In this document: piece after piece, positions 26,737 to 37,011 of the stretch | Layout of the letters: the number at the start of each line of letters is the position of its first letter | Position numbering within the stretch: the first letter of the stretch is position 1 | Assembly: GCF_028747985.1 (NCBI RefSeq) | Contig: NZ_CP118108.1 | Location: 2,857,501-2,921,500, forward strand | Direction: 5' to 3' | From: Paenibacillus urinalis | GTDB lineage: Bacteria > Bacillota > Bacilli > Paenibacillales > Paenibacillaceae | Length of the DNA: 64,000 bases | Translations under genes and position numbers: made by a program | The notes under the pieces: generated by a model | The model's input: the letters and a program-made list of their open reading frames with translations, nothing else | Databases searched by the model: none | What the model was told of the DNA's origin: nothing

Positions 26737-27606
26737 CTAACCTTTTATTGAGCCGAGCATAACACCCTTTACAAAATACTTTTGAAGCAGTGGATAGACA
26801 GCTAGTATGGGCACAATCATTACAATGACGGCGGCAGAACGTATGCCCTCAGGTGTCATGCTGGTCATCATTGTCGGATCGGCGAAATCCTGAATCATGG
26901 TCGTAGATTTGATCATATTCTGAACCAATACCGTCATGTTGTATTTGTCTGTATCATTGATATAGATCATGACACTCATGAAAGAATTCCAATATCCAAC
27001 TCCATAGAACAGGGCTAAAGTGGCCAGCATAGGCTTTGTTAGAGGCAGGACAATTCGCCATAAGATTCCTGTCTCACTGCAGCCATCCATCTTAGCAGCT
27101 TCATCTACTTCCCCTGGCAGCTGCTCGAATGCAGATCGCATTAGCAGCATATTATAGGTACTCACCAAGCCAGGCAGCCACAATGACCAATAGCTGTTTA
27201 CGAGACCTAGATTTTGCACTACGAGATAGGTTGGAATAAGCCCCCCGTTAAAAATCATTGTAAAGACCATGGCCATTGTGAAAAATCGGCGGCTGTAGAA
27301 TTGTCGTCTGGACAAGGGATAAGCCGCCAAGATTGTAACCAGCATACTTAACGCTGTCCCAATCAATGTAATTTGCACGCTATTCCAGAAGGATTGAAGA
27401 ATTGGAGTACCTGCAAATAAACTACTAAAGGAAGAGAAACTGAAATCTATCGGCCATAATGTCACCCTGCCGCTTGCAACCGCATCGGCTCCACTAAGGG
27501 ATAAGGCCACCACGTTAAGAAGTGGAACGATGCAGCTTATTGCTATAAGTGAAAGTAATACATAATTGAAGAAGTAAAATATTTTTTCTCCCTTGCTATC
27601 CCGCAT
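26737..27606 (-). CDS. Carbohydrate ABC permease (YtcP type)
   Basis: This 289-residue inner-membrane permease has six helices and the EAA loop motif EVDEAAKMDGCSETGILWRIVLP-like segment around residue 170 (EAAKMDG then PLTKP), ending in the family-typical YPLLQKYFVKGVMLGSIKG. It forms the channel with the LplB-type partner encoded 12 bases upstream. The transporter is energised by a shared ATPase not encoded here. Confidence 0.9.
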   Translation of the reverse strand: MRDSKGEKIFYFFNYVLLSLIAISCIVPLLNVVALSLSGADAVASGRVTLWPIDFSFSSFSSLFAGTPILQSFWNSVQITLIGTALSMLVTILAAYPLSRRQFYSRRFFTMAMVFTMIFNGGLIPTYLVVQNLGLVNSYWSLWLPGLVSTYNMLLMRSAFEQLPGEVDEAAKMDGCSETGILWRIVLPLTKPMLATLALFYGVGYWNSFMSVMIYINDTDKYNMTVLVQNMIKSTTMIQDFADPTMMTSMTPEGIRSAAVIVMIVPILAVYPLLQKYFVKGVMLGSIKG

Positions 27607-27618
27607 TTACTTTCCTCC

Positions 27619-28584
27619 TTACCAAAGAGCTTGATCAAATTTGCGTGCGATATAGTTGGCTGTAAATACCAGGATAAATGCAACGAATGACTCGAATAAT
27701 CCCATTGCCGTTGTTAAACTGAACTGTGCACCCTGTAAACCGACCCGATATATGTAAGTACTTATTACATCTGCAATCTGATTTACATTTGAATTCTGAA
27801 GCATGAATACCTGATCAAAGCCTACTTCCATCACCCTGCCCATCGATAGGATAAGTAACAATATAATCGTTGGACGAATGCCGGGCAGGGTAATATGCCA
27901 GATCTGTCTTAACTTTCCTGCGCCATCCATTCCCGCTGCTTCATATAAGTTTGGATTAATTGTAGATAACGCAGCCAAAAAGATAATGGCATTAAAGCCC
28001 ATATCCTTCCATATTCCTGATCCGACAAAAATAGCAACCCACGAGAATTTCTCATACATGAATGGGTAAGCTTCACCGGTGAACTGCTCAACAATTCGAT
28101 TAACCAGACCATTCTCCATGGCAAAGGCCGTCGACACCAGCATGGCAATGATTACCCATGATAAGAAATGCGGCATATAAACAATAGTCTGGACCGTTCG
28201 CTTAAAGAACATATTGCGTACTTCATTAAGCATAATGGCCAAAAGGATCGGAATAGGAAAGCCTACAATGAGGCTTAGCAAGCTTAGTAACAAAGTGTTC
28301 CGGATGATCTCTAAAGTTCGGGGATCCTGAAACAATAGCTCAAAATATTGAAATCCAACCCAAGGGCTGTTTATGATTCCGTCATAAAAGTTATAGTCTT
28401 TGAACGCAATAACTAGGCCGCCGATCGGCGCGTAACGGAATATAAGATAAAACAAGATAACAGGTATAAACATAATTAACAGAGGTATGTTTGTTTTAAA
28501 GCGTTTCCATTTTGGGCCGCTCCATTTACTCTTCACTTTAGGGCCTTCGGGGTACATGGCTGAACTCGTGTTCCTAATCTCCAT
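27619..28584 (-). CDS. Carbohydrate ABC permease (LplB type)
   Basis: This 321-residue permease has the typical N-terminal PLLIMFIPVILFYLIFRYAP helix, then GLVIAFKDYNFYDG, and an EAA loop (LYEAAGMDGAGKLRQIWHITLP). It is first in the transporter gene set, with a GGAG site before the ATG, and lies downstream of the response regulator gene across a terminator. The regulator and kinase genes immediately upstream on the same strand are expected to control this promoter. Confidence 0.9.
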   Translation of the reverse strand: MEIRNTSSAMYPEGPKVKSKWSGPKWKRFKTNIPLLIMFIPVILFYLIFRYAPIGGLVIAFKDYNFYDGIINSPWVGFQYFELLFQDPRTLEIIRNTLLLSLLSLIVGFPIPILLAIMLNEVRNMFFKRTVQTIVYMPHFLSWVIIAMLVSTAFAMENGLVNRIVEQFTGEAYPFMYEKFSWVAIFVGSGIWKDMGFNAIIFLAALSTINPNLYEAAGMDGAGKLRQIWHITLPGIRPTIILLLILSMGRVMEVGFDQVFMLQNSNVNQIADVISTYIYRVGLQGAQFSLTTAMGLFESFVAFILVFTANYIARKFDQALW

Positions 28585-28712
28585 CGGATACTCCTCTCTT
28601 TCAAGTTTTTCGTTTATTGCTTATGCCTTAATTTTACAAATTGCATATAGCCAAAACATTTAAAATCTTACGAATTATTATTGAAATTCTACACACTAAG
28701 CGTAACTCTCGC

Positions 28713-28754
28713 ACAAAAAACAGCCGACTGAATGAATTCTTAATTCAGCCGGCT
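28713..28754 (-). terminator. Rho-independent terminator after AraC-type regulator gene
   Basis: On the minus strand AGCCGGCTGAAT and ATTCAGTCGGCT pair (one G-T pair) around a nine-base loop, followed by GTTTTTTG. It separates the regulator genes from the transporter genes. Confidence 0.87.
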
Positions 28755-28775
28755 CCAAGAATAGTTGCCACAACT

Positions 28776-30281
28776 TTAATCTTCATATTGCCTTCTATAA
28801 GAACGAGGAGATACACCTGTTAACTGCTTAAACACGACTGTAAAATAACTTGAATTATCAAATCCGACTCGCTCGGCAATTTCCGTCATCTTCAGTCGTG
28901 TATACTGTAACAATCCTTTAGCTTCTTCAATTCGCAGCTGGCTGACGTAGTTGGTAAGCCCAATTCCGGTTTCTCTTTTGAACAGATTACTCAGATAATT
29001 AGGTGTTACATGGACATACGCAGCAACCGCCTGAAGAGAACAGTCACTATAATATTGGTTCTTGATATATTGCTTGGCTTGATACACGATATCATCCTGT
29101 TGACTGTTTAACCATTGTTTAAAAATACTCAGAAAGTCTGCACCTTTTTCTCTGGCCCATTGCAAGATCTCCTGCACAGTCCGAAATTCAAGGATTTGAG
29201 CAGGATTAAAGTCTTCTCCTGTTACTTCCGCTCTAATATGCTTGAAATCTGACAGCAAAATACTGGACAGTACTGACACCAGTGTGTACATCCTCATTTT
29301 ACAAATCTGCAGTTCAGATGTTACTGTTCGTTCCACGTACTCCATAATTCTCTGCTCGACTGCCGACAGATCACTAGTAATCAGTAAAGACAGAATTTCT
29401 TCCTTAAGCATAGTGAAGCTATCCATTGCTGCTGAATCTTCTAATACACCTTCACCTTGTAGATTGAAGGAAGTTGTGAATTGGGTTGCTAAATCATCAA
29501 ACCCATCTAATATTCCGAGCTTCAGCCAGCTTATCTCCAATCCCATAAAATGACGCACGGCCTCAAAGACAGCTTCGCTGTAAGTTTCCACTGCAGGCTC
29601 ATGCTTGAATAAGAACGCAAACGTTTCCTTGCGCAGCGGCAAATAAATCCCTTCGACAGCGTGTCTCTGCTGCAGCTCCTGTATAATATTTGTTATAGCA
29701 TAATAGAGAAGATCAATATCATCCGGATTATAATTTCTACCGGGCAGATCATAGCTGTCAATGTGAAGGATGTAGAACGACGCTCCCTTCCAATGCTGCA
29801 TCCACTCCTCCCTAACTCCCCTCTCACAAGGAAAGCCGAACAAAGCTGAGCGGAACAGCTCGATCTGCCTTTGCTGTTTCATAAGTCTTATATTCAGCTG
29901 CTTTAATCGGAGCTCCTCATAAGCTTGACGTAGCACCCGGTATGCTTCATCCAACGAGAACGGCTTTAATAGGAATTCCACCGCTCCATAACGGAGTGCA
30001 CGCTGCGCATATTCAAAATCACGATAACCTGTTAAAATGATCACTTTAATATCCGGATGCATATGAGACAGCCACTCCATGAACTGTAGTCCATCCATCA
30101 CCGGCATATTAATATCCGTTATGATTAGATCCGGCTTGTTTAATTCCACCGACAGCATTGCCTCTTCCCCATCTGATGCTTCTCCGACCACTTCCCAGCC
30201 TAGTTGATTACTTGATATCAATTGCACAAGCCCTTCACGAAACCAAATTTCGTCGTCTACGACAAGCAATTTACCAATCAA
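28776..30281 (-). CDS. AraC-type response regulator (YesN-like)
   Basis: This 501-residue protein has an N-terminal receiver (LLVVDDEIWFREG; phosphoacceptor D56 in IITDINMP), a central region of about 250 residues typical of YesN proteins, and a C-terminal AraC pair of helix-turn-helices (IKNQYYSDCSLQAVAAYV, then LTNYVSQLRIEEAKGLLQ, and FDNSSYFTVVFKQLTGVSP). It overlaps the kinase gene by four bases (ATGA), forming a two-component pair. It probably activates the sugar transporter and hydrolase genes immediately downstream. Confidence 0.9.
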   Translation of the reverse strand: MIGKLLVVDDEIWFREGLVQLISSNQLGWEVVGEASDGEEAMLSVELNKPDLIITDINMPVMDGLQFMEWLSHMHPDIKVIILTGYRDFEYAQRALRYGAVEFLLKPFSLDEAYRVLRQAYEELRLKQLNIRLMKQQRQIELFRSALFGFPCERGVREEWMQHWKGASFYILHIDSYDLPGRNYNPDDIDLLYYAITNIIQELQQRHAVEGIYLPLRKETFAFLFKHEPAVETYSEAVFEAVRHFMGLEISWLKLGILDGFDDLATQFTTSFNLQGEGVLEDSAAMDSFTMLKEEILSLLITSDLSAVEQRIMEYVERTVTSELQICKMRMYTLVSVLSSILLSDFKHIRAEVTGEDFNPAQILEFRTVQEILQWAREKGADFLSIFKQWLNSQQDDIVYQAKQYIKNQYYSDCSLQAVAAYVHVTPNYLSNLFKRETGIGLTNYVSQLRIEEAKGLLQYTRLKMTEIAERVGFDNSSYFTVVFKQLTGVSPRSYRRQYED

Positions 30282-32083
30282 CGATCCTCACGCTCCAATC
30301 GCAAATAGGGCAATTTTATACGCACCAAAGTTCCTTGCCCAATTACGGATTCGAAATCAACTCCATATGGGGGACCAAACTCTAGTTCAACCCGCCTGAT
30401 AATACTTCCCGTTCCAATGCGATTACGTTTGTCCGTCGGCGGAGCCGATGCGGCCATCATTATTCCGTCAATCATCTCCTGTGACATTCCACAGCCGTTA
30501 TCACGAATCTCGATCACAAGAGACGGATCTGCAGCATCAGAATGAGACTGAATATATCCTGATATCACTAATCGGCGATCTGTCTTTTTGTCGCGAAAAG
30601 CATGAATGAAAGCATTCTCCACAATGGGCTGGATGAGGAGCCTGAACACGCGGCATTCCATAATTTCTTCTGGCATATTCATATCAACTGTGAGTGAATC
30701 AGGATAACGTTCTTTCTGTATTTCCACATAATTGTGAATCTGACGGATCTCATCCCGAAGTGTGGTCATTTGCTGAACAGGTTCCAGCGAATATTGCAGC
30801 ATTTCTGATAGGTTGTTAATGAGACGAGCAGACCTCTCATCTCCAAGCATATAGAATTTCCAGAAGAACATCCCTAATGTATTGTATAAAAAATGAGGAT
30901 TGAGCTGCGCTTGAATCGCCTTCAATTCAGCCTCTTTCTCATTAATTCTGCGTTCGTACATTTCATAAATTAGATTCTCGATTTGGCTGGTCATGTTGTT
31001 GAAGCTCTCTCCCAAGTAGCCCAGCTCATCCTTACTCTGAATTGGAACACGGGCATCGAACTTACCTGCTCTTACATGTCTCATTCCTCTCACAAGGTTA
31101 CCGAGTGGACGCAGTAGAATACGACTGATGACAATGACGATGATACTGAGGCTTACAAAGCTCGCAAGTGCAGAAACTACAGCTACTTGCAGTATCACCT
31201 TGCTTTCACTTTGAATTTGCGCAAGAGAAACCTTGCTTACAAGCGTAAACCCGACTCGTTCAGATTGTTGTCTAGTATACATATAGGAAGTGCCATTCTC
31301 TTTACGGACGATACTTCCTAGTGACGGAAATTCCCCGAGTTTCGGTTCCTCTGCATAGGTTCTGTCATTTAACAAGTATAGAAGCCGACCTTCCTGATCA
31401 AATAGATAAGCTTCTGCATCCTCATGAACACGTAGATCCTTCATATGCGACTCAAACAACGAATTGTTAAATAAAATGAGCATGGTTCCATAGGTATCCA
31501 GATCAATGGTGCGCATCAGCCGGCCGGCTACCACCATATTTGCCGTGTTTAATTGATGAAAATCGTTTTCTTCTGCTCTGCTCCAGACATACTCCCCACC
31601 CGTTGGAATTAGCCTTGTCAGTGTTTCGTTCAGATAAGAACTGTTGAAATTGTTGAATCTGCCTGAGAATGAACCTAGATTGAGAATGTTCCCCTTAAGA
31701 TCGTAGATTCGAATCCCCATGATCTCTGGCGCATCCAGTCTTACTTGATAGATTTCCTTGTCCAATAATTGTTCGAGTTTTAACCGCTCGTAGGAGCTGG
31801 ATTGCTCGTTCAGCTTCATGACTTCCTGACTGACCGACGGATTTAAGGTGATGTAATCCGTTATCCGATACATCTCGTTGACTCTTGAATCCAGTTGAGC
31901 GAGAATTTGCTCTGTTGTCATATAATACTGACGACTGATTTCTTCGTTAAACAACGACAAATGAATGCGATAAGTAATTATGCCTGTGATGAGTGATATA
32001 AGGATATTGGCAACGGATATTGCAATAATTAATTTCGTGCTAAATTTATAATTTCTTCCTAACGACCTCCATCCTTTCCTAAT
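30278..32083 (-). CDS. YesM-type sensor histidine kinase, probable ATT start codon
   Basis: The kinase has an extracellular dCache-like sensor, a second helix, HAMP, and a His_kinase domain with phosphoacceptor in LNPHFLYN (H397 in this numbering) and NGCGMS ATP-binding motifs. The first standard start codon, TTG at 31960, would delete the first membrane helix. In-frame codons upstream encode RKGWRSLGRNYKFSTKL then a hydrophobic helix (about 18-37), with no ATG, GTG or TTG. An ATT at 32081-32083, seven bases after GGAGGGG, gives 601 residues with the two-helix topology of the family. A CTG just after the in-frame stop has no ribosome site. Confidence 0.8.
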   Translation of the reverse strand: MRKGWRSLGRNYKFSTKLIIAISVANILISLITGIITYRIHLSLFNEEISRQYYMTTEQILAQLDSRVNEMYRITDYITLNPSVSQEVMKLNEQSSSYERLKLEQLLDKEIYQVRLDAPEIMGIRIYDLKGNILNLGSFSGRFNNFNSSYLNETLTRLIPTGGEYVWSRAEENDFHQLNTANMVVAGRLMRTIDLDTYGTMLILFNNSLFESHMKDLRVHEDAEAYLFDQEGRLLYLLNDRTYAEEPKLGEFPSLGSIVRKENGTSYMYTRQQSERVGFTLVSKVSLAQIQSESKVILQVAVVSALASFVSLSIIVIVISRILLRPLGNLVRGMRHVRAGKFDARVPIQSKDELGYLGESFNNMTSQIENLIYEMYERRINEKEAELKAIQAQLNPHFLYNTLGMFFWKFYMLGDERSARLINNLSEMLQYSLEPVQQMTTLRDEIRQIHNYVEIQKERYPDSLTVDMNMPEEIMECRVFRLLIQPIVENAFIHAFRDKKTDRRLVISGYIQSHSDAADPSLVIEIRDNGCGMSQEMIDGIMMAASAPPTDKRNRIGTGSIIRRVELEFGPPYGVDFESVIGQGTLVRIKLPYLRLEREDR

Positions 32084-32194
32084 CTTTAATCCCCTCCATT
32101 TTTTCAGTTATACAACCATATGTAACCGCTATCACTTTTATATTGAATGATTCATGAATTGGAAGTCAACTAACTTGCTAATCAGATTTAATGA

Positions 32195-32232
32195 AAAATG
32201 GAGCCGTTGCCGTAAGGCCAACCGCTCCATTA
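32195..32232 (-). terminator. Rho-independent terminator of the ectoine operon
   Basis: On the minus strand ATGGAGCGGTTG and CAACGGCTCCAT pair (with the GC extension around a five-base loop) and are followed by TTTTT. It lies about 90 bases after the ectD stop, before the start region of the YesM-type gene. Confidence 0.87.
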
Positions 32233-32319
32233 TTATTGAAAAGTCTATGATATGAATATGATCTTACCACGAATAGATATACCTGATTCCTCGCCCGAAA
32301 TCCTGTCTACCTATATAAT

Positions 32320-33225
32320 TTAGATAGATTGACGAGCAGCAATATATTCTGGTCTTGGATCCTGTCCTGAATACGGTTCTACGACCTTATTTTCAACACT
32401 ATTATATACCATGAAAATATTACTTCGCGGGTAAGGCGTTATATTGCTGTTCGATCCGTGCATAATGTTACAATCGAACAAGAGTATAGAGCCAGCTTTA
32501 CCTACAGGTGTATCTATCCCGTTTTTCTTAACCATTTGGCTCAAGCTATCTGGATCAGGAACACCATATTCTTGTTTTCTTAACGAATCTTTAAAATGAT
32601 TTTCAGGAGTACGGCCGATACATGCCACAAATTGTTTGTGAGAACCGGGAACCACCATAAGCGGTCCATTGAAATGATAATTATCTTCCAACGCAAAGGA
32701 GCAGCTTAATGCTCTCATACGCGGCATTCCATCCTCCACATGCCAGGTTTCAAAGTCGGAATGCCAATAGAATTCTTTCCCTGTAAAACCAGGCTTGTAA
32801 TTGATACGAGATTGATGTATATAGGTCTTGCTTCCGAGTAAATAGTCTGTGATCGCAACTATTCTAGCATGCTTTGAGAGATTCACGAATACCGAATTGC
32901 TGTTATGAACGGCAAATACAGACCGTACCTCGTCACCACCTGGCTCACGAATAATTCTGTCATCCTGGATATTGCTCACTTGTTCTTTCAAATTTCTGGC
33001 TTCAGTCTGATAATGCTGTAATTCATCTTCATCGAAAAAGTTCTCTATAAACAAATAGCCATTGCGCTCATAGAAGTCTGACTGTTCCTTGGAAATAGGA
33101 GCTTGGGTGGACCATTCCGAATAGAGGACTGGATCCTTTCTGTTCAAAATTTTTGGCTCCAAGTGGATTCTAGAAGGATAAAGGTCTTTTTGTTCTTCAT
33201 GTAAGGCAGATAATTTTTTGTTCAT
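32320..33225 (-). CDS. ectD: Ectoine hydroxylase
   Basis: This protein of about 301 residues is a 2-oxoglutarate and Fe(II)-dependent dioxygenase of the EctD family. The iron triad is H155, D157 (WHSDFETWH) and H256 (NIMHGSNSN), with the EctD signature FYWHSDFETWHVEDGMPRMR. It converts ectoine to 5-hydroxyectoine in the cytoplasm. The ATG at 33225, after AAGGAGA, is preferred to an upstream one because it gives the family length. It closes the ehuBCDA-ectABCD unit. Hydroxyectoine production adds stability under heat and desiccation in other ectoine makers; activity here is inferred from intact metal ligands. Confidence 0.93.
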   Translation of the reverse strand: MNKKLSALHEEQKDLYPSRIHLEPKILNRKDPVLYSEWSTQAPISKEQSDFYERNGYLFIENFFDEDELQHYQTEARNLKEQVSNIQDDRIIREPGGDEVRSVFAVHNSNSVFVNLSKHARIVAITDYLLGSKTYIHQSRINYKPGFTGKEFYWHSDFETWHVEDGMPRMRALSCSFALEDNYHFNGPLMVVPGSHKQFVACIGRTPENHFKDSLRKQEYGVPDPDSLSQMVKKNGIDTPVGKAGSILLFDCNIMHGSNSNITPYPRSNIFMVYNSVENKVVEPYSGQDPRPEYIAARQSI

Positions 33226-33253
33226 GACAATAACATCTCCTTCGAATGAATTT

Positions 33254-33631
33254 TTAAAGCAGGGGATACGTTCCTTCTTCGTCATGCACTTCTGCTCCAG
33301 TCAGCGGAGGATTAAAGACACACACCATTCGCATATGGCTGCGAGCTCTAAGATAATGCTTTTCATGACCATCCAAAGCATACATCATGCCTGGAGAGAT
33401 CCGATACGTTTCTCCTCCTATTACCTCGATCTCACCTTCACCTTCGATGCAATACACTGCTTCTACATGGTTTTTGTACCAAATTAACGTCTCTGTTCCC
33501 GCTTTGATTAGCGTATCATTCAGTGAAAATCCCATGCCATCCTTCGTCAACAGCAATCTTCTTGAATTCCAAGTTTGTGTATCAATGTCATCCTTCGAAT
33601 GAATAATTTCTTCTAAATGCTTAACGATCAT
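33254..33631 (-). CDS. ectC: L-ectoine synthase
   Basis: This 125-residue cupin matches EctC (start [18 protein letters not shown], the cupin motifs [14 protein letters not shown] and [16 protein letters not shown]). EctC closes the ring of N-gamma-acetyl-diaminobutyrate to form ectoine. Its ATG overlaps the ectB stop by four bases (ATGA), so the two are coupled, and ectD follows 28 bases later. The metal-binding Glu/Tyr/His positions appear present. Confidence 0.94.
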   Translation of the reverse strand: MIVKHLEEIIHSKDDIDTQTWNSRRLLLTKDGMGFSLNDTLIKAGTETLIWYKNHVEAVYCIEGEGEIEVIGGETYRISPGMMYALDGHEKHYLRARSHMRMVCVFNPPLTGAEVHDEEGTYPLL

Positions 33632-34920
33632 GTTAACCTCTCCTCTTTAGCTAATTGGTCTATACTGTTCTTAAATATCTCAAGTCCCTTTTCCAAGAAT
33701 TCCAGCTCTATCGTAAGTGGAGGCATAATTTTTGCTACCTCACTGTAAGGACCTGATGTTTCCATTATCAATCCATGTTCAAATGCGATCTCTGATAATC
33801 TTCCAGCGTGTTCGGGCTTGTCAAAAACAAGCCCCTGAATCATGCCTCTGCCGCGGGACTGAACGATAAGCTCAGGGTACTGAATTGAGATACTTTCTAA
33901 TGTACTGCGAATCTGATGTTCTCGAATCCCAATATCCAGCTGAAAGTCCTTCGTTTCCCAATAGTTTAGAGCTTCCGCTGCTGCGACGAATCCAAGATTA
34001 TTACCTCTAAACGTTCCATTATGCTCGCCAGGCTGCCAGATATCGATCTCTGGTTTTATCAGGGTTAGCGCCATTGGAAGGCCGTATCCACCAATGGATT
34101 TTGAAAGGCAGATAATATCAGGCTCGATCCCTGCGTCATCAAAACTGAAGAATGTACCTGTTCTGCCGCATCCCATCTGTATATCATCCAGGATCAGAAG
34201 AATTCCTTTCTTTTTGCACAGCCGCTCAAGATTACGTAGCCATTCCCTACTAGCAGCATTCAGACCACCCTCTCCCTGCACGGCTTCAACGATGATTGCA
34301 GCTGGAAGTGGTATGCCGCTCCCTGGATCATCAAGCATTTTCTCCATATACCGAATTGTATCTACCCCTGAACCGAAGTAACCATCGTACGGCATAAATA
34401 TGGAGTGGTTCAGATCTACTCCAGCACCTTGCCTTTTAAAGGCATTTCCTGTAACAGACAGGGAGCCGAGTGACATACCGTGAAATGCATTTGTAAAACA
34501 TAGAACCGTGGATCTCTTAGTCACTTTGCGCGCAATCTTTAAGGCAGATTCAACGGCGTTGGTTCCTGTTGGACCGGGAAACATCACTTTATGATCCCAT
34601 TCTCTAGGCTTCAGAATCACCTCCTTGAAACGGGTCAAGAAATGTTCCTTCGCGTCTGTTGCCATATCAAGGCTATGGGTAACTCCATCACGCATCATAT
34701 AATCAATCAGCTTGTTACGAATTATTTCATTATTGTGACCGTAATTCAGGGCACCGGCCCCTGCGAAAAAATCGATATACTCGTTCCCCTGTGTATCCCA
34801 CAATCTCGAATTTTTTGCCTTATCAAAGACGGTTTGGAAACTACGGCAATAACTCCTCACTTCCGATTCCATTTCATTAAACACAGTTAACTTCGGCATC
34901 TCCATGACTTGATTATCCAT
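33628..34920 (-). CDS. ectB: Diaminobutyrate-2-oxoglutarate transaminase
   Basis: This 430-residue class III aminotransferase has PLP-site features: [13 protein letters not shown] near 105-120, [13 protein letters not shown] and the active-site lysine in [11 protein letters not shown]. EctB converts aspartate semialdehyde and glutamate to L-2,4-diaminobutyrate, the first committed step of ectoine synthesis. It lies 17 bases after ectA and is coupled to ectC. Motif match and operon context make the assignment firm. Confidence 0.94.
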   Translation of the reverse strand: MDNQVMEMPKLTVFNEMESEVRSYCRSFQTVFDKAKNSRLWDTQGNEYIDFFAGAGALNYGHNNEIIRNKLIDYMMRDGVTHSLDMATDAKEHFLTRFKEVILKPREWDHKVMFPGPTGTNAVESALKIARKVTKRSTVLCFTNAFHGMSLGSLSVTGNAFKRQGAGVDLNHSIFMPYDGYFGSGVDTIRYMEKMLDDPGSGIPLPAAIIVEAVQGEGGLNAASREWLRNLERLCKKKGILLILDDIQMGCGRTGTFFSFDDAGIEPDIICLSKSIGGYGLPMALTLIKPEIDIWQPGEHNGTFRGNNLGFVAAAEALNYWETKDFQLDIGIREHQIRSTLESISIQYPELIVQSRGRGMIQGLVFDKPEHAGRLSEIAFEHGLIMETSGPYSEVAKIMPPLTIELEFLEKGLEIFKNSIDQLAKEERLT

Positions 34921-34937
34921 TGTTTCCCTCCATCTGT

Positions 34938-35450
34938 TTAAATGTCATTAAAAAAAGGACCTATAACAAAAAGCGGCTCATCCTCATGAATTGACTCGTT
35001 TGGAAACAGTTCTTTTCCATAGCCCACTGTGACCGTGCTAGGTATTGACTTCTCTTCGGCAAAGCTTAGAAATAACCGGCGAGAGGCCATGTTGCTCGGT
35101 GATACAGTAGCTTCAATGAATCGAACTCCTTGCATCGTCCTATGTTTAAGCAATCTAGTTAGCATAGACTTGGCAATGCCTTGTCTCCGATGAGAAGAAG
35201 CGACAGCTACCTGCCATACAAACAAGGTTTCCGGATTTCTCGGTGAGCGAAAGGCAGATATGAAACCAACTATATTTTCATCATCTTCTGCAACAATACA
35301 GGTATCTTTGAAATAATCCCCGAGCATCATGTAGCAATACGGCGAATTCAGATCAAGTGATCCCGTTCCTCGAATTAATTCCCATATCCGGCTTCCATCT
35401 TCTGCTGCCGGCTGTCGGTACGTCACTTCTTTTTGAGTGTTTACAGTCAT
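34938..35450 (-). CDS. ectA: L-2,4-diaminobutyrate acetyltransferase
   Basis: This protein of about 170 residues is a GNAT acetyltransferase with the EctA signature [28 protein letters not shown] and an acetyl-CoA loop [13 protein letters not shown]. EctA acetylates diaminobutyrate at the gamma amino group. The ATG at 35450 is chosen because AAGGAGG lies six bases upstream. It lies 30 bases after the transporter ATPase gene, so synthesis genes are transcribed with the transporter. Confidence 0.92.
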   Translation of the reverse strand: MTVNTQKEVTYRQPAAEDGSRIWELIRGTGSLDLNSPYCYMMLGDYFKDTCIVAEDDENIVGFISAFRSPRNPETLFVWQVAVASSHRRQGIAKSMLTRLLKHRTMQGVRFIEATVSPSNMASRRLFLSFAEEKSIPSTVTVGYGKELFPNESIHEDEPLFVIGPFFNDI

Positions 35451-35480
35451 CTTGCTCCTCCTTTCCATTAATATCAGAAT

Positions 35481-36329
35481 TCAATTGGATTCTCCTCCAG
35501 AACGGAATCGTGCAAGAAAGCTTTGCAGACGCTCACTCTGAGGATGATCAAAAATTTCCTCCGGTGTTCCCTGTTCAACGATTACTCCTTCTGCACCGAA
35601 GATTACCCGATCAGCAATATCCTTTGCGAAATCCATTTCATGAGTGATGAGCATCATGGCCATCTCCCCTTCTTCCGCGATCTCACGAATAACCTCTAGT
35701 ACTTCTCCTACAAGTTCGGGGTCGAGAGCTGAGGTAACTTCGTCAAATACCATTACTTTTGGCCGCATGACTAGTGCCCTTGCTATCGCCACTCGCTGCT
35801 TTTGGCCACCTGACAAGCTTGCAGGGTACATCTTTAACTTATCAGCAAGACCTACCTTACCAAGCATAGAAATGGCTCTTTCCTCGGCCTCCGCTTTAGA
35901 TAAACCAAGCACCTTTCTTGGAGCTTCTGTTACATTGCGAAGTACGTTCATATGTGGAAACAGATTGAAATGTTGAAAAATCATACCGACATTACAGCGC
36001 ATTTTGTGAAGATGCTTTTCATTCGCCCGAATGATCCGTCCTTTATCCTCCATGTGCCATAGCAGTTCGCCGTCAACCTCAATGGTTCCTTGGGTTGGCT
36101 CTTCAAGCGTCATGAGCATTCGCCCCAATGTGGTTTTACCTGAACCACTTGGTCCAATGACAGCCACTTTTTCACCAGGTCTTATTTCCAGGTCAATGCC
36201 CTTCAGCACTTCCACATCTCCGAAGGATTTGGTTACACCGCTATATTTCACGATCGGGTTCATTTCGGTATTTGTCGTACCCCCTCGTACTGTGCTTAAA
36301 TCAGTACCTTTCAGAATGACTGAGCTCAC
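35481..36329 (-). CDS. ehuA: Ectoine/hydroxyectoine ABC transporter ATPase
   Basis: This 282-residue ATPase of the polar amino acid class has Walker A (GPSGSGKTT), the signature [15 protein letters not shown], Walker B ([14 protein letters not shown]) and a D-loop/H-loop LITHEMDFA. The start is GTG behind AGGAGG. It is encoded between the permeases and ectA, so it should be the ATPase of an Ehu-type importer for ectoine. A general polar amino acid transporter is the alternative; the gene set and its fusion to ectABCD favour ectoine. Confidence 0.87.
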   Translation of the reverse strand: MSSVILKGTDLSTVRGGTTNTEMNPIVKYSGVTKSFGDVEVLKGIDLEIRPGEKVAVIGPSGSGKTTLGRMLMTLEEPTQGTIEVDGELLWHMEDKGRIIRANEKHLHKMRCNVGMIFQHFNLFPHMNVLRNVTEAPRKVLGLSKAEAEERAISMLGKVGLADKLKMYPASLSGGQKQRVAIARALVMRPKVMVFDEVTSALDPELVGEVLEVIREIAEEGEMAMMLITHEMDFAKDIADRVIFGAEGVIVEQGTPEEIFDHPQSERLQSFLARFRSGGESN

Positions 36330-36346
36330 ACATGTAGCCTCCTTTT

Positions 36347-37009
36347 TTATTTTCCTCGTTGCAGATTAAGTCTTTTCTCTACTTGCTGCACCAGCAAAGA
36401 CGAAACATAGCTAATGATCAAGAACAATATGCCAACAAGTGTATAAGGTTCAAATGCCCGAAACGACTCGGACACGATGTTTTTGGCTGTCAGCATCAGC
36501 TCAACTACTGTGATCGCACTCAGAATCGGTGTTTCTTTAAACATGACAATTAAGTAATTGCCCAATACCGGGATAATGGGAGGAATCGCCTGAGGTAAAA
36601 TAATGGTGCGCCAGGTTTGTGCCTTTGTATAGTTCAGTGCAGTCGCTGCTTCCCATTGCCCCTTATCCACTGCTTCAATACCTGATCTGTACACTTCTGA
36701 TAAATAAGTGCTGTAGTGAAGGCCAAGTCCGATTACGCCTGCATAGAACGCAGGAATGGATAAATTCGTGATCAACGGCAGGCTGTAGTATAGGAAGAAG
36801 ACCTGCACCAGTAATGGTGTGTTTCTTACAAATTCAATAATTCCTTTGGTGATCAGCGAGATCGGTTTGAATTTGCTTCGAGCAGCAAAGGCGAGGAGAA
36901 GCCCCACAATTAGTGCCAGGACAAAGGCGCAAAGCGTAATCCATACCGTCATTTGGAGAGCACCAATCAGTTCCGGCAAAATTTCAACGACATAATTCCA
37001 ATCCCACAT
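36347..37009 (-). CDS. ehuD: Ectoine/hydroxyectoine ABC permease (EhuD-like)
   Basis: This 220-residue HisM-type permease has five helices ([20 protein letters not shown], then [19 protein letters not shown]) and an EAA loop ([20 protein letters not shown]). It is encoded two bases downstream of the other permease and forms the channel with it. Which of the two genes is EhuC or EhuD is set by order only. Substrate ectoine is inferred from linkage with ectABCD. Confidence 0.83.
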   Translation of the reverse strand: MWDWNYVVEILPELIGALQMTVWITLCAFVLALIVGLLLAFAARSKFKPISLITKGIIEFVRNTPLLVQVFFLYYSLPLITNLSIPAFYAGVIGLGLHYSTYLSEVYRSGIEAVDKGQWEAATALNYTKAQTWRTIILPQAIPPIIPVLGNYLIVMFKETPILSAITVVELMLTAKNIVSESFRAFEPYTLVGILFLIISYVSSLLVQQVEKRLNLQRGK

Positions 37010-37011
37010 GC

